A stretch of DNA of 64,000 nt from Bacteroidota bacterium (GTDB lineage: Bacteria > Bacteroidota > Bacteroidia > Chitinophagales > BACL12): the NCBI GenBank assembly GCA_016715425.1, contig JADKAC010000002.1, positions 433,501 to 497,500 on the forward strand, given 5' to 3'. The notes below the pieces were generated by a model, which was not told where the DNA came from, did not search any database, and was given only the letters and a program-made list of their open reading frames with translations. Each line of letters begins with the position of its first letter. Position 1 is the first letter of the stretch. Made by a program: the position numbers and the translations under genes. Of this stretch, positions 51,202 to 61,024 are shown piece by piece.

Positions 51202-52383
51202 ATGCACGATTTACAAAAAGAAGAATTTGAAAAAGCAGTTCTTGTCGGTTTAGTTACGCAAGAACAGACACTTGAGCAGCTAAATGAGTATTTAGATGAG
51301 CTTGAATTTCTTGCAGCAACCGCAGGTGCTGTGACGATAAATAAAATTTATCAGAAGTTAGAACGACCTGATATTCGCACCTATGTGGGAAAAGGTAAGC
51401 TTCAGGAAATAAAAGATTATGCTGAAGAACATGAAGCAGATCTTATCATCTTTGATGATGAACTTTCACCATCTCAACAACGCAATATTGAAGATGCGCT
51501 GAAAATGAAAGTGCTGGATCGCAGTATGCTGATACTCGACATATTTGCAAGTCGAGCACAATCGCAACAATCAAGAACTCAGGTAGAATTAGCACAGTTG
51601 CAATATTTATTGCCACGATTAAAAGGTATGTGGACGCACTTAGATAGGATTAAAGGTGGAATTGGAATGCGGGGAACTGGTGAAAAAGAAATTGAAACAG
51701 ACCGAAGAGTAGCGAAAGAAAAAATTGCAATGTTAAAAGGTCGTCTGGAAAAAATTGATCGTCAAAATGAAACACAGCGAAAGAGTCGTGGTGAGATGAT
51801 TCGTGTTGCATTGGTGGGTTATACAAATGTTGGAAAAAGTACATTGATGAATGTGTTGAGCAAGAGCGAAGTGTTTGCAGAAAATAAATTGTTTGCTACA
51901 TTGGATACTACCGTTCGCAAAGTTGTGTTTGAACGCACTCCGTTTTTATTATCGGATACAGTAGGATTTATTCGCAAATTACCACATCATTTAATTGAAA
52001 GTTTTAAATCTACATTAGATGAAGTGCGGGAAGCAGATGTGCTATTGCATGTAGTGGATATTTCGCATCAGGCATTTGAAGATCAAATTCGTACGGTGAA
52101 TGAAACACTGACAGATATTGGTATTGCCGATAAACCCGTGATAATGATTTTTAATAAGATGGATCTCTACGAAGAAAAATATTTCGATTCGTATTTGCAG
52201 GAAGAAGTAAAAAAAGATTTGATTACTGAAATGCAACAGTCATGGATTGCAAAAACTGATAATAACTGTGTATTTATTTCCGCTACTGAAAAAAGAAATA
52301 TGGAAGAATTGCGCACTTTAATTTTAGATAGAGTTATTGAAGCTTATCAAATACGATATCCTTACAGAACAGAATTTTTTTAA
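51202..52383 (+). CDS. hflX: GTPase HflX
   Basis: A 393-residue protein with an N-terminal HflX domain (GKGKLQEIKDYA, IFDDELSPSQQRNIEDAL), a central helical segment (LPRLKGMWTHLDRIKGGIGMRGTGEKEIETDRR), and a C-terminal G domain: GYTNVGKSTLMN (P-loop), LLSDTVGFIRKLPH (switch II, DxxG), FNKMDL (NKxD) and ISATEKRN (G5). HflX is a ribosome-associated GTPase, implicated in rescue of stalled or heat-damaged ribosomes. A 463-nt repeat-bearing gap follows. Confidence 0.95.
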   Translation: MHDLQKEEFEKAVLVGLVTQEQTLEQLNEYLDELEFLAATAGAVTINKIYQKLERPDIRTYVGKGKLQEIKDYAEEHEADLIIFDDELSPSQQRNIEDALKMKVLDRSMLILDIFASRAQSQQSRTQVELAQLQYLLPRLKGMWTHLDRIKGGIGMRGTGEKEIETDRRVAKEKIAMLKGRLEKIDRQNETQRKSRGEMIRVALVGYTNVGKSTLMNVLSKSEVFAENKLFATLDTTVRKVVFERTPFLLSDTVGFIRKLPHHLIESFKSTLDEVREADVLLHVVDISHQAFEDQIRTVNETLTDIGIADKPVIMIFNKMDLYEEKYFDSYLQEEVKKDLITEMQQSWIAKTDNNCVFISATEKRNMEELRTLILDRVIEAYQIRYPYRTEFF

Positions 52384-52846
52384 ACTTATAATTTCCGTAT
52401 TTCAATATTCTCTTTCTTTTCTTTTTGCCTTGATGCAAAAAGAAACAAAAAAATCAAGACTGTATAAAAGCAAGCAGCAAAATCTACGTCATGCTTCTTG
52501 CAGAAAACAATAAGGTCAGCCGAGTATTTTCAAATTAGTTATATTTTGCAACCATTGTATTTAAACAAAATGCAAAAATTCTATCACCTGGCTGACTGGA
52601 TTGTTTTCCTACACATTCCCCTGCGCACAGAAGCATTCCTTATTTTGCAAGCAAACTTTTATAAGGTCATTTTCGCTCCGATCAAAGTTTTATTTATATA
52701 GAATAATTTATATTAAATGCCCACTTCCTTCTGCAATTAAACTTAAAAGTAAAACATGCTTACAGGATTCTAGAATAGAATTAATTATTTAAGCTACAAA
52801 TAATATTTTCTTAAATAAATCCTTACTGGACAGAATTTTTTTAAAC
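52384..52846. repeat. 463-nt intergenic region with a dispersed-repeat-type hairpin
   Basis: No gene is credible; the short frames near 52498-52792 are not supported. CTTTTTGC-CTTGAT-GCAAAAAG (52421-52442) is a hairpin followed by AAACAAAAAAATCAAGACTG. The composition recalls a widely scattered Bacteroidota intergenic element that I recognise only from memory. A second pair, GTCAGCC (52515-52521) and GGCTGAC (52590-52596), brackets the middle. Confidence 0.65.
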
Positions 52847-55327
52847 TCACTTCAGCACTTCCACTTCCACTTTGCGATATTGTGCATTTGCACCTGCCGG
52901 AGAAAATTCATCACCATAACCAATTGCAGTAATGCGTGATGTTGCAATTCCCTGATCAATAAAATATTGCTTCACTGCATTTGCCCGCTTTTGAGTTATT
53001 GATTTATTTCCTGCTGAACTACCTGTCTTATCTGCAAATCCAGAAATTTTAATTTTAGATGTTTCATTCGCCTTCGCAAAAGCTAATATTGCTTTCAATG
53101 CTTTTAAATCATTTTGATCTGGAGCTGTCTTGCCCGTTTTATAATAAATGATTTGTGTTGCCGGTTCTCCCTTTTCAGTAATTGTTTTTTCCATTACAAC
53201 AGTGTCCGGTTTCTGAGGGTTAAGCAATTGATTTTTCATTTCAGAAACTTCACTTTTCAATGCTGTTATTTCTTCCAGCAACTTAAATAAGATGAGTGTA
53301 TTCTGTTGTGTGTAATCATACCCTTTTGAAGTGGCAGGAATATAAGTTGGATAATCGGAATCAGATATTCCTTTCTCTTTATAAATTATAGTCGTATCAG
53401 TCTTTATTGAATCTGAAAATTGAGTTGCCTCCGTTAACTTTTGCATTTCTACAATTAAAGAATCTATTTGTTTGAGAGTAGCCGAATCAATTTCTGTATT
53501 TGCCGCATCTTGTTTTTTTGAAGATTTATTTCCTGTCAATCCACTTACCAAAGCACCACCCACAATTAAAAATTTTATTTCATTTAGTGATTTCATAATT
53601 GCGGCATCATTGTCATTTACTTTTACCACAGTGGATTCTGCAGGACTTGCAGAATTTTTTGATGATTTACTTTCTGTTGCTAAAACTGCTGCTGTTTCCT
53701 CTGCTGCAACTTTACTTGTTTCTGAAATATCATTTGCTGTAGAAGTTGATAATTTACTTTGTTGTTCTTTATCATCTTCAATTGCTTGTGAATTGCTATC
53801 AGTATTCATTTTATTCTGATTCATGTCTTGATTTGTAGAATCAGAATATTGTTGTTGTGGCATTTTATAATCATCGGCAATAAATTGTGCAATTCTTATG
53901 GTATCATAAATAAGTATTGTTTTTTTATATGAATAAGGTGTTTGAATTGAATCAATAATCATAGAATCCAAAACCATTTCAGGAATTAACACCGTCGTTG
54001 TATATGCATATTTCCCATCCGATTTAAATACTGTATCCGTTACAGGAATATATGAATACATTATGGAATCAAGAGTAATAATACTTGCAGTGGAATCAAC
54101 AATAACAGAATCAAAACCAATTGCTGTTCTTACAAAAAGCGAATCGGTAGAATTACTGTCTGCTTCTGAAAATAAAGTATCAATGCGATATACAGGATTG
54201 TAGAAAGTAGAATCATATTTCACCAATTGAGAAAGTGTATCCCAACTTAAAGTATCCAAATTATAAAATCTAATCTCTTGAGCTAAAACTGAATCACCGG
54301 TAAATGTTGTGTCCACTTTATACGTGTAATTTGTAATTGTGGAATCAACAGTTAATGAATCATACATTGTAATTATTGAATCTGTATAAATGCTATCGGG
54401 ATTTACCTGAGTTAAATAATCATATCTCGCCGCTTGAATCGGATATAATTCAAAGTCGCTTTTCTTATTTCCAAAACTATAAGCAATAGAAAAAGAAATT
54501 AAAAAGGTGTTGTCATATTTCCCATCTGCATTGCCTCTGTATTCTGCAGAAGATCCGGTTGGATTTGTGGCATAAGGCACTAAACTTTCTGCCGGATATT
54601 TTCCACTGATATCATCTAAATAATCTGTAAAATAAAAAGTATAAGTTCCTTCCAAGTTTGCTGTAATCCGTTCTGCGATTCTAAATTTAAAACCAATTCC
54701 CACGGGAATATTCCATACATATTTGGAATAGTTTACACCTTCGGTTTGCAAATCAGAAACATTAGTTTCAAAAATTCCATCCTGCATTATTGATTGTGCA
54801 TTTCCACCTTCGGGTTCATCAAAAATTCCCTCATTATAATAATAATAGCGCATGGAATCATTAAAGTATAAATCGCTGTACACTTCAAAATAAGTATGTC
54901 CGATACCGGCAAAAATATAGGGTGAAATAAAAGAGCGATTATAAAAAATTGCATTGTTGTCCGTAGAGAAAACGAATTGCAAAGAGAGATCATGAATGTC
55001 TGTTTTAAAATTTAGTCCTCTTTCAAAATTTGAAGAACTCAAGTTTAAAGTAGAATTATCAAACATCAAATCATTGGCAGAAATTTTTCCATTTGAATAT
55101 TTTAATCTCCAACTCAACGAAGTAGAAATATTTTTTCCGAATTCAATTCCAATTGCAGGATAATTAAAATCATCAAAATCCATTTCTGTATTTATATCAC
55201 CATAGTACATCATTGCACCACCGGAAACAGCAAAGCGCCAATTATATATATTCTGTTGAGAGAATAATAATTGCACCTGCATTAAAAACAGGAATAAAAA
55301 GCCGGAAATTTTTATTGTACGTAGCAT
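52847..55327 (-). CDS. Outer membrane barrel protein with long acidic linker and OmpA C-terminal domain
   Basis: The ATG at 55327 (MLRTIKISGFLFLFLMQVQLLFSQ) gives 826 residues and starts 7 nt after the upstream gene's stop; the longer frame to 55369 overlaps that gene. The N-terminal ~300 residues look like an 8-strand outer membrane barrel. The middle is a low-complexity linker with repeated DSIxxYDSLxVDSTI-type segments, rich in Asp, Ser and Thr. A coiled-coil stretch (ITALKSEVSEMKNQL) precedes the C-terminal OmpA domain (IKISGFADKTGSSAGNK, KRANAVKQYF, RKVEVEVL). It likely links the outer membrane to peptidoglycan. Confidence 0.86.
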   Translation of the reverse strand: MLRTIKISGFLFLFLMQVQLLFSQQNIYNWRFAVSGGAMMYYGDINTEMDFDDFNYPAIGIEFGKNISTSLSWRLKYSNGKISANDLMFDNSTLNLSSSNFERGLNFKTDIHDLSLQFVFSTDNNAIFYNRSFISPYIFAGIGHTYFEVYSDLYFNDSMRYYYYNEGIFDEPEGGNAQSIMQDGIFETNVSDLQTEGVNYSKYVWNIPVGIGFKFRIAERITANLEGTYTFYFTDYLDDISGKYPAESLVPYATNPTGSSAEYRGNADGKYDNTFLISFSIAYSFGNKKSDFELYPIQAARYDYLTQVNPDSIYTDSIITMYDSLTVDSTITNYTYKVDTTFTGDSVLAQEIRFYNLDTLSWDTLSQLVKYDSTFYNPVYRIDTLFSEADSNSTDSLFVRTAIGFDSVIVDSTASIITLDSIMYSYIPVTDTVFKSDGKYAYTTTVLIPEMVLDSMIIDSIQTPYSYKKTILIYDTIRIAQFIADDYKMPQQQYSDSTNQDMNQNKMNTDSNSQAIEDDKEQQSKLSTSTANDISETSKVAAEETAAVLATESKSSKNSASPAESTVVKVNDNDAAIMKSLNEIKFLIVGGALVSGLTGNKSSKKQDAANTEIDSATLKQIDSLIVEMQKLTEATQFSDSIKTDTTIIYKEKGISDSDYPTYIPATSKGYDYTQQNTLILFKLLEEITALKSEVSEMKNQLLNPQKPDTVVMEKTITEKGEPATQIIYYKTGKTAPDQNDLKALKAILAFAKANETSKIKISGFADKTGSSAGNKSITQKRANAVKQYFIDQGIATSRITAIGYGDEFSPAGANAQYRKVEVEVLK

Positions 55328-55334
55328 GTTAAGT

Positions 55335-56504
55335 CTATTTAGATAATCCTGCCCATACATTAAATTCAAAGCTTGCCCCCAGAAAAGGCCTCAAATAAAT
55401 AGAATTAAAATTTTCGTCAACACCGTTATTATTTTCTTTTTGCAACAAGGTAAATCCGGCGTTAATCCGCAACACATTTAATACCTTATAACCTAAGGCA
55501 GCATACAGAGGCACACCGAATAATGCACCGGAATATTCCGTATCGCTTGACATCGTAATTTTAGTTAGCATCACACCAATTGATAGGGAAGTATTACTCC
55601 AGAATAGAGATGAAAATTGTTTCTTACCTAATGGAAATGACATACCTGCAAAGGGTGCAGTTCCATAAGAAAGATTTTTAAGATTTCCGCTTTCATAAAT
55701 TCCTGCATAACCAATATTTACAGGCAAGGTGCGCATTGTTTTTTCAGTTGGATAATCTGTAATTTCTTTTTTATCAAATTGAGATAAAAGGTTGACATTT
55801 ATATATTGAGCAGCTTCAGAATTTATTAATTGCTTAATCGCATCTAATTGCATTTTCAGTAATTCCGATTTTGCATCTACCTTTTCCTGATCTTCACTTT
55901 TACCTACAAATAAAAATGCACGTTTCAATTTTAAATCTTCTAACTGTTTGATTTTATTTTCAACAATACTGCTAAATCCCTCAAAGTCAAACCCTGTTCT
56001 GCTTCTATAATTTCGCATGCTCACATTCATAATTTCATTCAGATCGCTCATTATCACTTTATAATTATCTCTTAATCGGATATGCTTATTATTTACTTCC
56101 ACCATTTGATCTACATAAGCTTCAAATCTTTCATTTAATATTCTACTCACTTCACTTTTTTCATAATCGGTGGAATTAATAAAATAATTTATCTGAAAAG
56201 AATAATCTGAATTTCCCCTTAACGGAAAATTCACCGGCATCGAAAAAGATTGAGAGGTATTGCCAAAAGATCTTGTCCAGTTTGAGAAATACAGAGGTTT
56301 GTTGGGATCACTTTTATAAATGGTAACTTCCACTAATTGTGTTGCCGAAGAAACCTGACTATTAATAATAAAATATTGTTCGGCCGGCAAGGTACCTCCT
56401 TCATTAAACCATGATTTTTCAAAATCAAAATTCACGGGGGCATATTGCGCAAAAGAAATATTTGCTATTACTGCAATAAAAAAAGTGTAAATAATTTTTT
56501 TCAT
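55335..56504 (-). CDS. Exported protein of unknown function with barrel-like C-terminus
   Basis: A 389-residue protein with a signal peptide (TFFIAVIANISFAQ). The middle part (residues ~110-230) is helical and charged (EVNNKHIRLRDNYKVIMSDLNEIM ... KIKQLEDLKLKRAFLFVG), probably coiled coil. The C-terminal half resembles an outer-membrane barrel (LSYGTAPFAGMSFPLGKKQF, YLRPFLGASFEFNVWAGL). No family is recognised. It directly precedes the OmpA gene (7-nt gap), so they form one transcript and possibly one complex. Confidence 0.72.
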   Translation of the reverse strand: MKKIIYTFFIAVIANISFAQYAPVNFDFEKSWFNEGGTLPAEQYFIINSQVSSATQLVEVTIYKSDPNKPLYFSNWTRSFGNTSQSFSMPVNFPLRGNSDYSFQINYFINSTDYEKSEVSRILNERFEAYVDQMVEVNNKHIRLRDNYKVIMSDLNEIMNVSMRNYRSRTGFDFEGFSSIVENKIKQLEDLKLKRAFLFVGKSEDQEKVDAKSELLKMQLDAIKQLINSEAAQYINVNLLSQFDKKEITDYPTEKTMRTLPVNIGYAGIYESGNLKNLSYGTAPFAGMSFPLGKKQFSSLFWSNTSLSIGVMLTKITMSSDTEYSGALFGVPLYAALGYKVLNVLRINAGFTLLQKENNNGVDENFNSIYLRPFLGASFEFNVWAGLSK

Positions 56505-56739
56505 AGATAATTGATTTTAGTAAGGTAGCTCTGATAAAACAGAAAATTCATGGTTAAGGAATAATATAAGTACACTTCAATTTGATATTCTTAAATATAC
56601 TGTTTTATTCTCTTCTATACAATTGGAAAGTGTAGAATTGAAAAATACAATAAAGAATAAAAAGTAATGTATCTACTTAATTTAAAATTGTAGTAATAAC
56701 ATTGAAGACGTAAGAAATGTTTTAGACTCAATCAAGAGT

Positions 56740-58011
56740 TTATTGAAATAAAGGAAATGAAGAAGCAAATTCCTTTATCTGTTTTTGCAATTGATTTTTC
56801 AGTGATGCGTTATCCGGAGCCATAATTAATGTATCAATCCAATCAACAATCTGCACCATATCTTTTTCTTTCATACCTCTTGTAGTAGAGGCTGCCGTGC
56901 CGATACGAATACCTGAAGTTACGAATGGCGATTTATCATCAAAAGGCACCATGTTTTTATTCACGGTGATATGTACTTCACTTAACAATGCATCAGCTTT
57001 TTTACCAGTAATATTTTTATTGCGCAAATCAATTAGCATTAAATGATTATCAGTTCCACCTGAAATAATTTTATAATCTCGTCTCACTAATTCATCCGCC
57101 ATTGCTTTTGCATTGCGAATTACTTGCTTGCAATAACTTTTATAATCCTCAGTTTGTGCTTCACCAAATGCAACTGCTTTTGCTGCAATTACATGCTCTA
57201 ATGGACCACCTTGTGTACCGGGAAATACGGCGCTATCAATTATAGCACTCATCATTTTTAATTCACCTTTTAGAGTTTTTTCTCCCCAGGTATTTTCAAA
57301 ATCTTTTCCAACTAAAATCATCCCCCCTCTTGGGCCACGCAACGTTTTATGTGTGGTAGAAGTAATGATATGGCAATGCGGAATTGGATTATTTAATAAG
57401 CCACTTGCAATTAATCCGGAAGGGTGAGCGATGTCTGCCAATAATATTGCCCCCACAGAATCTGCTATTTCACGAAAGCGTTTATAATCCCAATCACGGG
57501 CATATGCAGAAGCACCACAAATAATAAGTTTCGGTTTGTTTTCTTGTGCAATTGCTTCCACTTTATCCATATTAATGATACCTGTCTCTGCCTCTACACC
57601 ATAAAAAACCGGATGATATATTCTTCCTGAAAAATTCACCGGTGAACCGTGTGTTAAATGCCCGCCGTGCGATAAATCAAATCCGAGTATTACATCACCC
57701 GGATTTATACATGCAAGCATTGCAGCAGCATTTGCCTGCGAGCCACTATGCGGTTGCACATTAGCATGATCCGCTCCAAATAATTCCTTTAATCTGTCAA
57801 TAGCAATCTGCTCTACTTCATCTACCACTTCGCAACCGCCATAATATCTTTTACCAGGATATCCTTCTGCATATTTATTGGTAAGACAACTTCCCATTGC
57901 TTCCAACACTTGCTGACTTACAAAATTTTCGCTTGCTATAAGTTCGATGCCATCTGTTTGACGACGTAATTCTTTTTCAATTAATTGAAATATTGTGGTA
58001 TCCCGTTGCAT
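56740..58011 (-). CDS. glyA: Serine hydroxymethyltransferase
   Basis: A 423-residue PLP enzyme. Conserved blocks are IASENFVSQQVLEA, NKYAEGYPGKRYYGG, NVQPHSGSQANAA, and the PLP-lysine motif HIITSTTHKTLRGPRGG (Lys at about residue 227), ending with DNHLMLIDLR and VTSGIRIGTAA. It interconverts serine and glycine with tetrahydrofolate. It lies just downstream of the terminator of the large CotH/LTD gene. A possible TAAATTTG box lies at 58031-58038 on the minus strand. Confidence 0.97.
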   Translation of the reverse strand: MQRDTTIFQLIEKELRRQTDGIELIASENFVSQQVLEAMGSCLTNKYAEGYPGKRYYGGCEVVDEVEQIAIDRLKELFGADHANVQPHSGSQANAAAMLACINPGDVILGFDLSHGGHLTHGSPVNFSGRIYHPVFYGVEAETGIINMDKVEAIAQENKPKLIICGASAYARDWDYKRFREIADSVGAILLADIAHPSGLIASGLLNNPIPHCHIITSTTHKTLRGPRGGMILVGKDFENTWGEKTLKGELKMMSAIIDSAVFPGTQGGPLEHVIAAKAVAFGEAQTEDYKSYCKQVIRNAKAMADELVRRDYKIISGGTDNHLMLIDLRNKNITGKKADALLSEVHITVNKNMVPFDDKSPFVTSGIRIGTAASTTRGMKEKDMVQIVDWIDTLIMAPDNASLKNQLQKQIKEFASSFPLFQ

Positions 58012-58047
58012 ATCATTTTTTTAATAACAGCAAATTTAGAAAAACAA

Positions 58048-58076
58048 AAACGGCTACCTGAGAAAAGTAGCCGTTT
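58048..58076 (-). terminator. Terminator after the CotH/LTD gene
   Basis: AAACGGCTAC and GTAGCCGTTT pair around a 9-nt loop; on the minus strand it is followed by TTTTTGTTTT. It lies 22 nt past the stop of the large minus-strand gene and upstream of glyA. Confidence 0.85.
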
Positions 58077-58097
58077 AATTTTTTTATGTAATGATTA

Positions 58098-60851
58098 TTA
58101 ATCTGCGTTGAAAATTATTTTCTCAATAAAGGTATTTCCGTTTGCAATTAATCGCACAAAATAAATTCCGGAACTGATTCCGTAAGTAGATATATCAAAC
58201 GATGATTGGAAAGTACCGATGGCTATTTGTGATGCAGGAATTAATTCTGCAATGCGATTACCCGACACACTAAATAATTCTGCTTGTACATCGGCCGCAT
58301 TCGCTAATGAAATATTTATTTGAATAGTTGCCGATGTAACATTCGGAGTTATATTAAAGCTAAAATCATTTTCAGAATCTAATATCGGAGTTCCATCGCT
58401 GAAATGCGCAATCACATTATCAAAAGTGCTCATTGCAAAATATACATCCGCAGTAAATGGATCCGGATTTACAATATGATTATCCAATTCCCAATAATCG
58501 AAAACATAGCCGGGACTTGCTACTGCATCCATATTCATAATTGTTCCACTTAAATAAGTAGCAGCATACGGATAAGAACCGGGAGTGAGTGTATTAACTG
58601 CAACATTTCCTGAACCAATCGGATCAATATCTAAAGAGAAATTATAACTCGGTAATTCTGCAGTAGTAAAATATGCAATAATAGTATCAGAAGAAGTAAG
58701 ACTTAAAGTAACCGCAGGGTCTATATCGGAAGGCGTAGGAGTATGGTGTAGAAATTCCCAATGATCAAATAAATATCCTGTTGCAGGTAATGCATTTAAT
58801 GAAAAAGTTACACCACCATAGTAAGTTGCATTAAATGGATAAGCAGTAGGAGTTAATGTATTTACTTTAATAAGATTTGCACTTCCCACAGGTTCTATTT
58901 TTAATGTAACCGGATAAGCAGGTGTATCAAAACAATCTTCAATACCTTCAAGCATATAGGCGCATCTATCTTCAATAAATTCATAAAGCTCATCATAATT
59001 ACTACTCCATCCTGAATAGGATCCACCCCATCTATCTGTTTGTCTTTCCATTTCTGGATCAATAACATTTTTCATACTGTCAAGCACACTCAACATAAAA
59101 TCACAAGAAAACGTAGTTGCATTTAAATCGGCAAAACGATTTACATATAAAGAGAAGAACGTTTCATTTTCTAGCAGCGCATTAATGATGTCAACATGGC
59201 CGTTGCCATCTGCAGAAATATCAAGAGGATCACAAGGGTCTGCTTCTGGAGAATCATCAGGTATTCCGGTATAATTCACGTAGTGTCCGAAAGTAGCATC
59301 TTCATCCCACAAAATATATCTCCACTTCAATGCACCACCATCTGGATCATAACCTCGCCACCAACCGGTATTCCAATTCAACCAATCCTTACAAACCGTT
59401 TGTGTATTTGTAATAAAATAATCGCAAAGACTTAAAGTATTTAAGTTATCATCTACATAGGCATAATTTAATGGATCAGTCATATCATTGGTCAATACAA
59501 AATCTACAAATGGAGGCCATTCATCCATAGTGCCATATTCTGCCCAAGTCCATCCCCAACATTTAATAAAATCCATTTCATATTCATCCTGATCAAAATA
59601 ATAATCTGTAAAATCCGCATCATCCACTTTTTCACGCACATCATATACTCCCCAATATTCACCATTCACAAAAACGATAGCAAAGAATGTAGATCTCTCA
59701 TCTAATTCTAAATGTCCGAGCTCTGTTAAGTGATGTACATATGCATCACGCAAATGTGCCCCGTCTTCATACGGATAATTATCATTTGCTGCAGCTTTCA
59801 CAATTAATCTTTGATAACCAGTTCGATCAGTAACATCACTAAAAAAATCTAAATCAATATCATCATCATAACCAAACTGATCACGAGTTACATAATCGAA
59901 ACCACGTTGATCATAAGCCCATGAATCATTTCCGTGTTCATTGAAAGTACCTTGCGCTTCATCTTCTAATTCAAATGCTGCATTAAATAATTCAAACGAA
60001 CCGATTGGTTCCAGCCATCCATTTCCATTCAATAAATCATCTACATTTTCACTCGCAATTGAAAGAATAGGTATTGTAGTTACTTCATCAATAAAATAGG
60101 TATTAGAAGAAATAAAACTCGGTAAAATTTCACCATCAGTCGAAAATGCTATAGTGCGCAATACTGAAGTTTCTGTAATATTAATTGCACTGCTATATAA
60201 TGTGGATGCCGCTGTTGGTGCAGAACCATTTGTTGTGTATCTGATTGTTACATCCGCATCCGGTGATGTAATTGTTACTGAAACAGAACCTGCATAATTT
60301 CCTGAGTTAGGTTCCATATCCGGTTTGGTGGCATACGCTGTTTTTGAAGTAGTGGTGTTAGATGCATTCGGTGTGGGATCGATAAAAATTTTCCAGTTTG
60401 CACTTCCATCAGTTGATCTTCCCCATGAGTGATTCATCTGATTGGGTTGTTCGATTTCATTATAATCTAATACAGTTCCGGAAGCATCTGAAAATACAAC
60501 GGCTTCCACATCTCTTGTTTGTGTTATTTTAAAATTTGTGTGATAATTTGTTCCTTCAATCACATTGCGACCAGAACACCAAAACCGTTTAAATGCACCT
60601 GCATCAATTGTAATTCCGGAAGGTATAATCCACTTTGTAGGTTCATCCACTCTATCGCTTAAATAATATCCTGCTAAGTCCACTGATGTTGCTCCGGCAT
60701 TATACAATTCAATCCAATCTTCATACTCACTATGATTATCTGCAACATCAGAAAAATTTGCTGCAGAAAATTCATTGATAACCACTTGGGCATTGAGTGA
60801 TTGAAAAATAATTAGAATAGAGATGACAGGAAGGAGTAAATATTTTTTCAT
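58098..60851 (-). CDS. Large secreted LTD/CotH-kinase-like protein with InlB-type repeats and T9SS domain
   Basis: A 917-residue protein with a signal peptide (LLPVISILIIFQSLNAQ). Domains in order: a lamin-tail domain (~22-155; VVINEFSAANFSDVADNHSEYEDWIELYNAG), a chitobiase/beta-hexosaminidase C-terminal-like domain (~170-250), a CotH-like kinase domain (~260-600) with the metal motif RYILWDEDATFG, two divergent InlB B-repeats (~640-800, each with a YLFDHWE/YVFDYWE motif), and a T9SS sorting domain at the end. CotH proteins are atypical secreted kinases in spore formers. The target here is unknown. Confidence 0.86.
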   Translation of the reverse strand: MKKYLLLPVISILIIFQSLNAQVVINEFSAANFSDVADNHSEYEDWIELYNAGATSVDLAGYYLSDRVDEPTKWIIPSGITIDAGAFKRFWCSGRNVIEGTNYHTNFKITQTRDVEAVVFSDASGTVLDYNEIEQPNQMNHSWGRSTDGSANWKIFIDPTPNASNTTTSKTAYATKPDMEPNSGNYAGSVSVTITSPDADVTIRYTTNGSAPTAASTLYSSAINITETSVLRTIAFSTDGEILPSFISSNTYFIDEVTTIPILSIASENVDDLLNGNGWLEPIGSFELFNAAFELEDEAQGTFNEHGNDSWAYDQRGFDYVTRDQFGYDDDIDLDFFSDVTDRTGYQRLIVKAAANDNYPYEDGAHLRDAYVHHLTELGHLELDERSTFFAIVFVNGEYWGVYDVREKVDDADFTDYYFDQDEYEMDFIKCWGWTWAEYGTMDEWPPFVDFVLTNDMTDPLNYAYVDDNLNTLSLCDYFITNTQTVCKDWLNWNTGWWRGYDPDGGALKWRYILWDEDATFGHYVNYTGIPDDSPEADPCDPLDISADGNGHVDIINALLENETFFSLYVNRFADLNATTFSCDFMLSVLDSMKNVIDPEMERQTDRWGGSYSGWSSNYDELYEFIEDRCAYMLEGIEDCFDTPAYPVTLKIEPVGSANLIKVNTLTPTAYPFNATYYGGVTFSLNALPATGYLFDHWEFLHHTPTPSDIDPAVTLSLTSSDTIIAYFTTAELPSYNFSLDIDPIGSGNVAVNTLTPGSYPYAATYLSGTIMNMDAVASPGYVFDYWELDNHIVNPDPFTADVYFAMSTFDNVIAHFSDGTPILDSENDFSFNITPNVTSATIQINISLANAADVQAELFSVSGNRIAELIPASQIAIGTFQSSFDISTYGISSGIYFVRLIANGNTFIEKIIFNAD

Positions 60852-61011
60852 TGTGTGAATATTATAACAATGTATAAAGTTACATATTAATAGCCTGTTA
60901 ATGTCAGCCGCTTGTCAGTCGATTTTACTTAAACAACCATTCGTGACAGCGGTTAAGCATAGATATATAGAAGTACAAAGTGTTTAAATCTGAAAGCCTC
61001 TTCATTTCGGT

Positions 61012-61019
61012 TATCTTTG
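61012..61019 (+). promoter_or_regulatory. -7 promoter box TATCTTTG for nucleotidyltransferase gene
   Basis: The exact match ends 5 nt before the ATG at 61025. It lies inside the longer reading frame from 60980, supporting the later start. Confidence 0.6.
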
Positions 61020-61024
61020 AACTT

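Noticed and set aside
52498..52792. Two plus-strand frames after hflX
   Set aside because: They fall in the repeat-bearing gap and show no signal, family or coding pattern.
60908..60957. Imperfect CCGCTTGTCA/TGACAGCGG pair upstream of the nucleotidyltransferase
   Set aside because: One arm has a deletion and the arms are 30 nt apart; too weak to call an operator.
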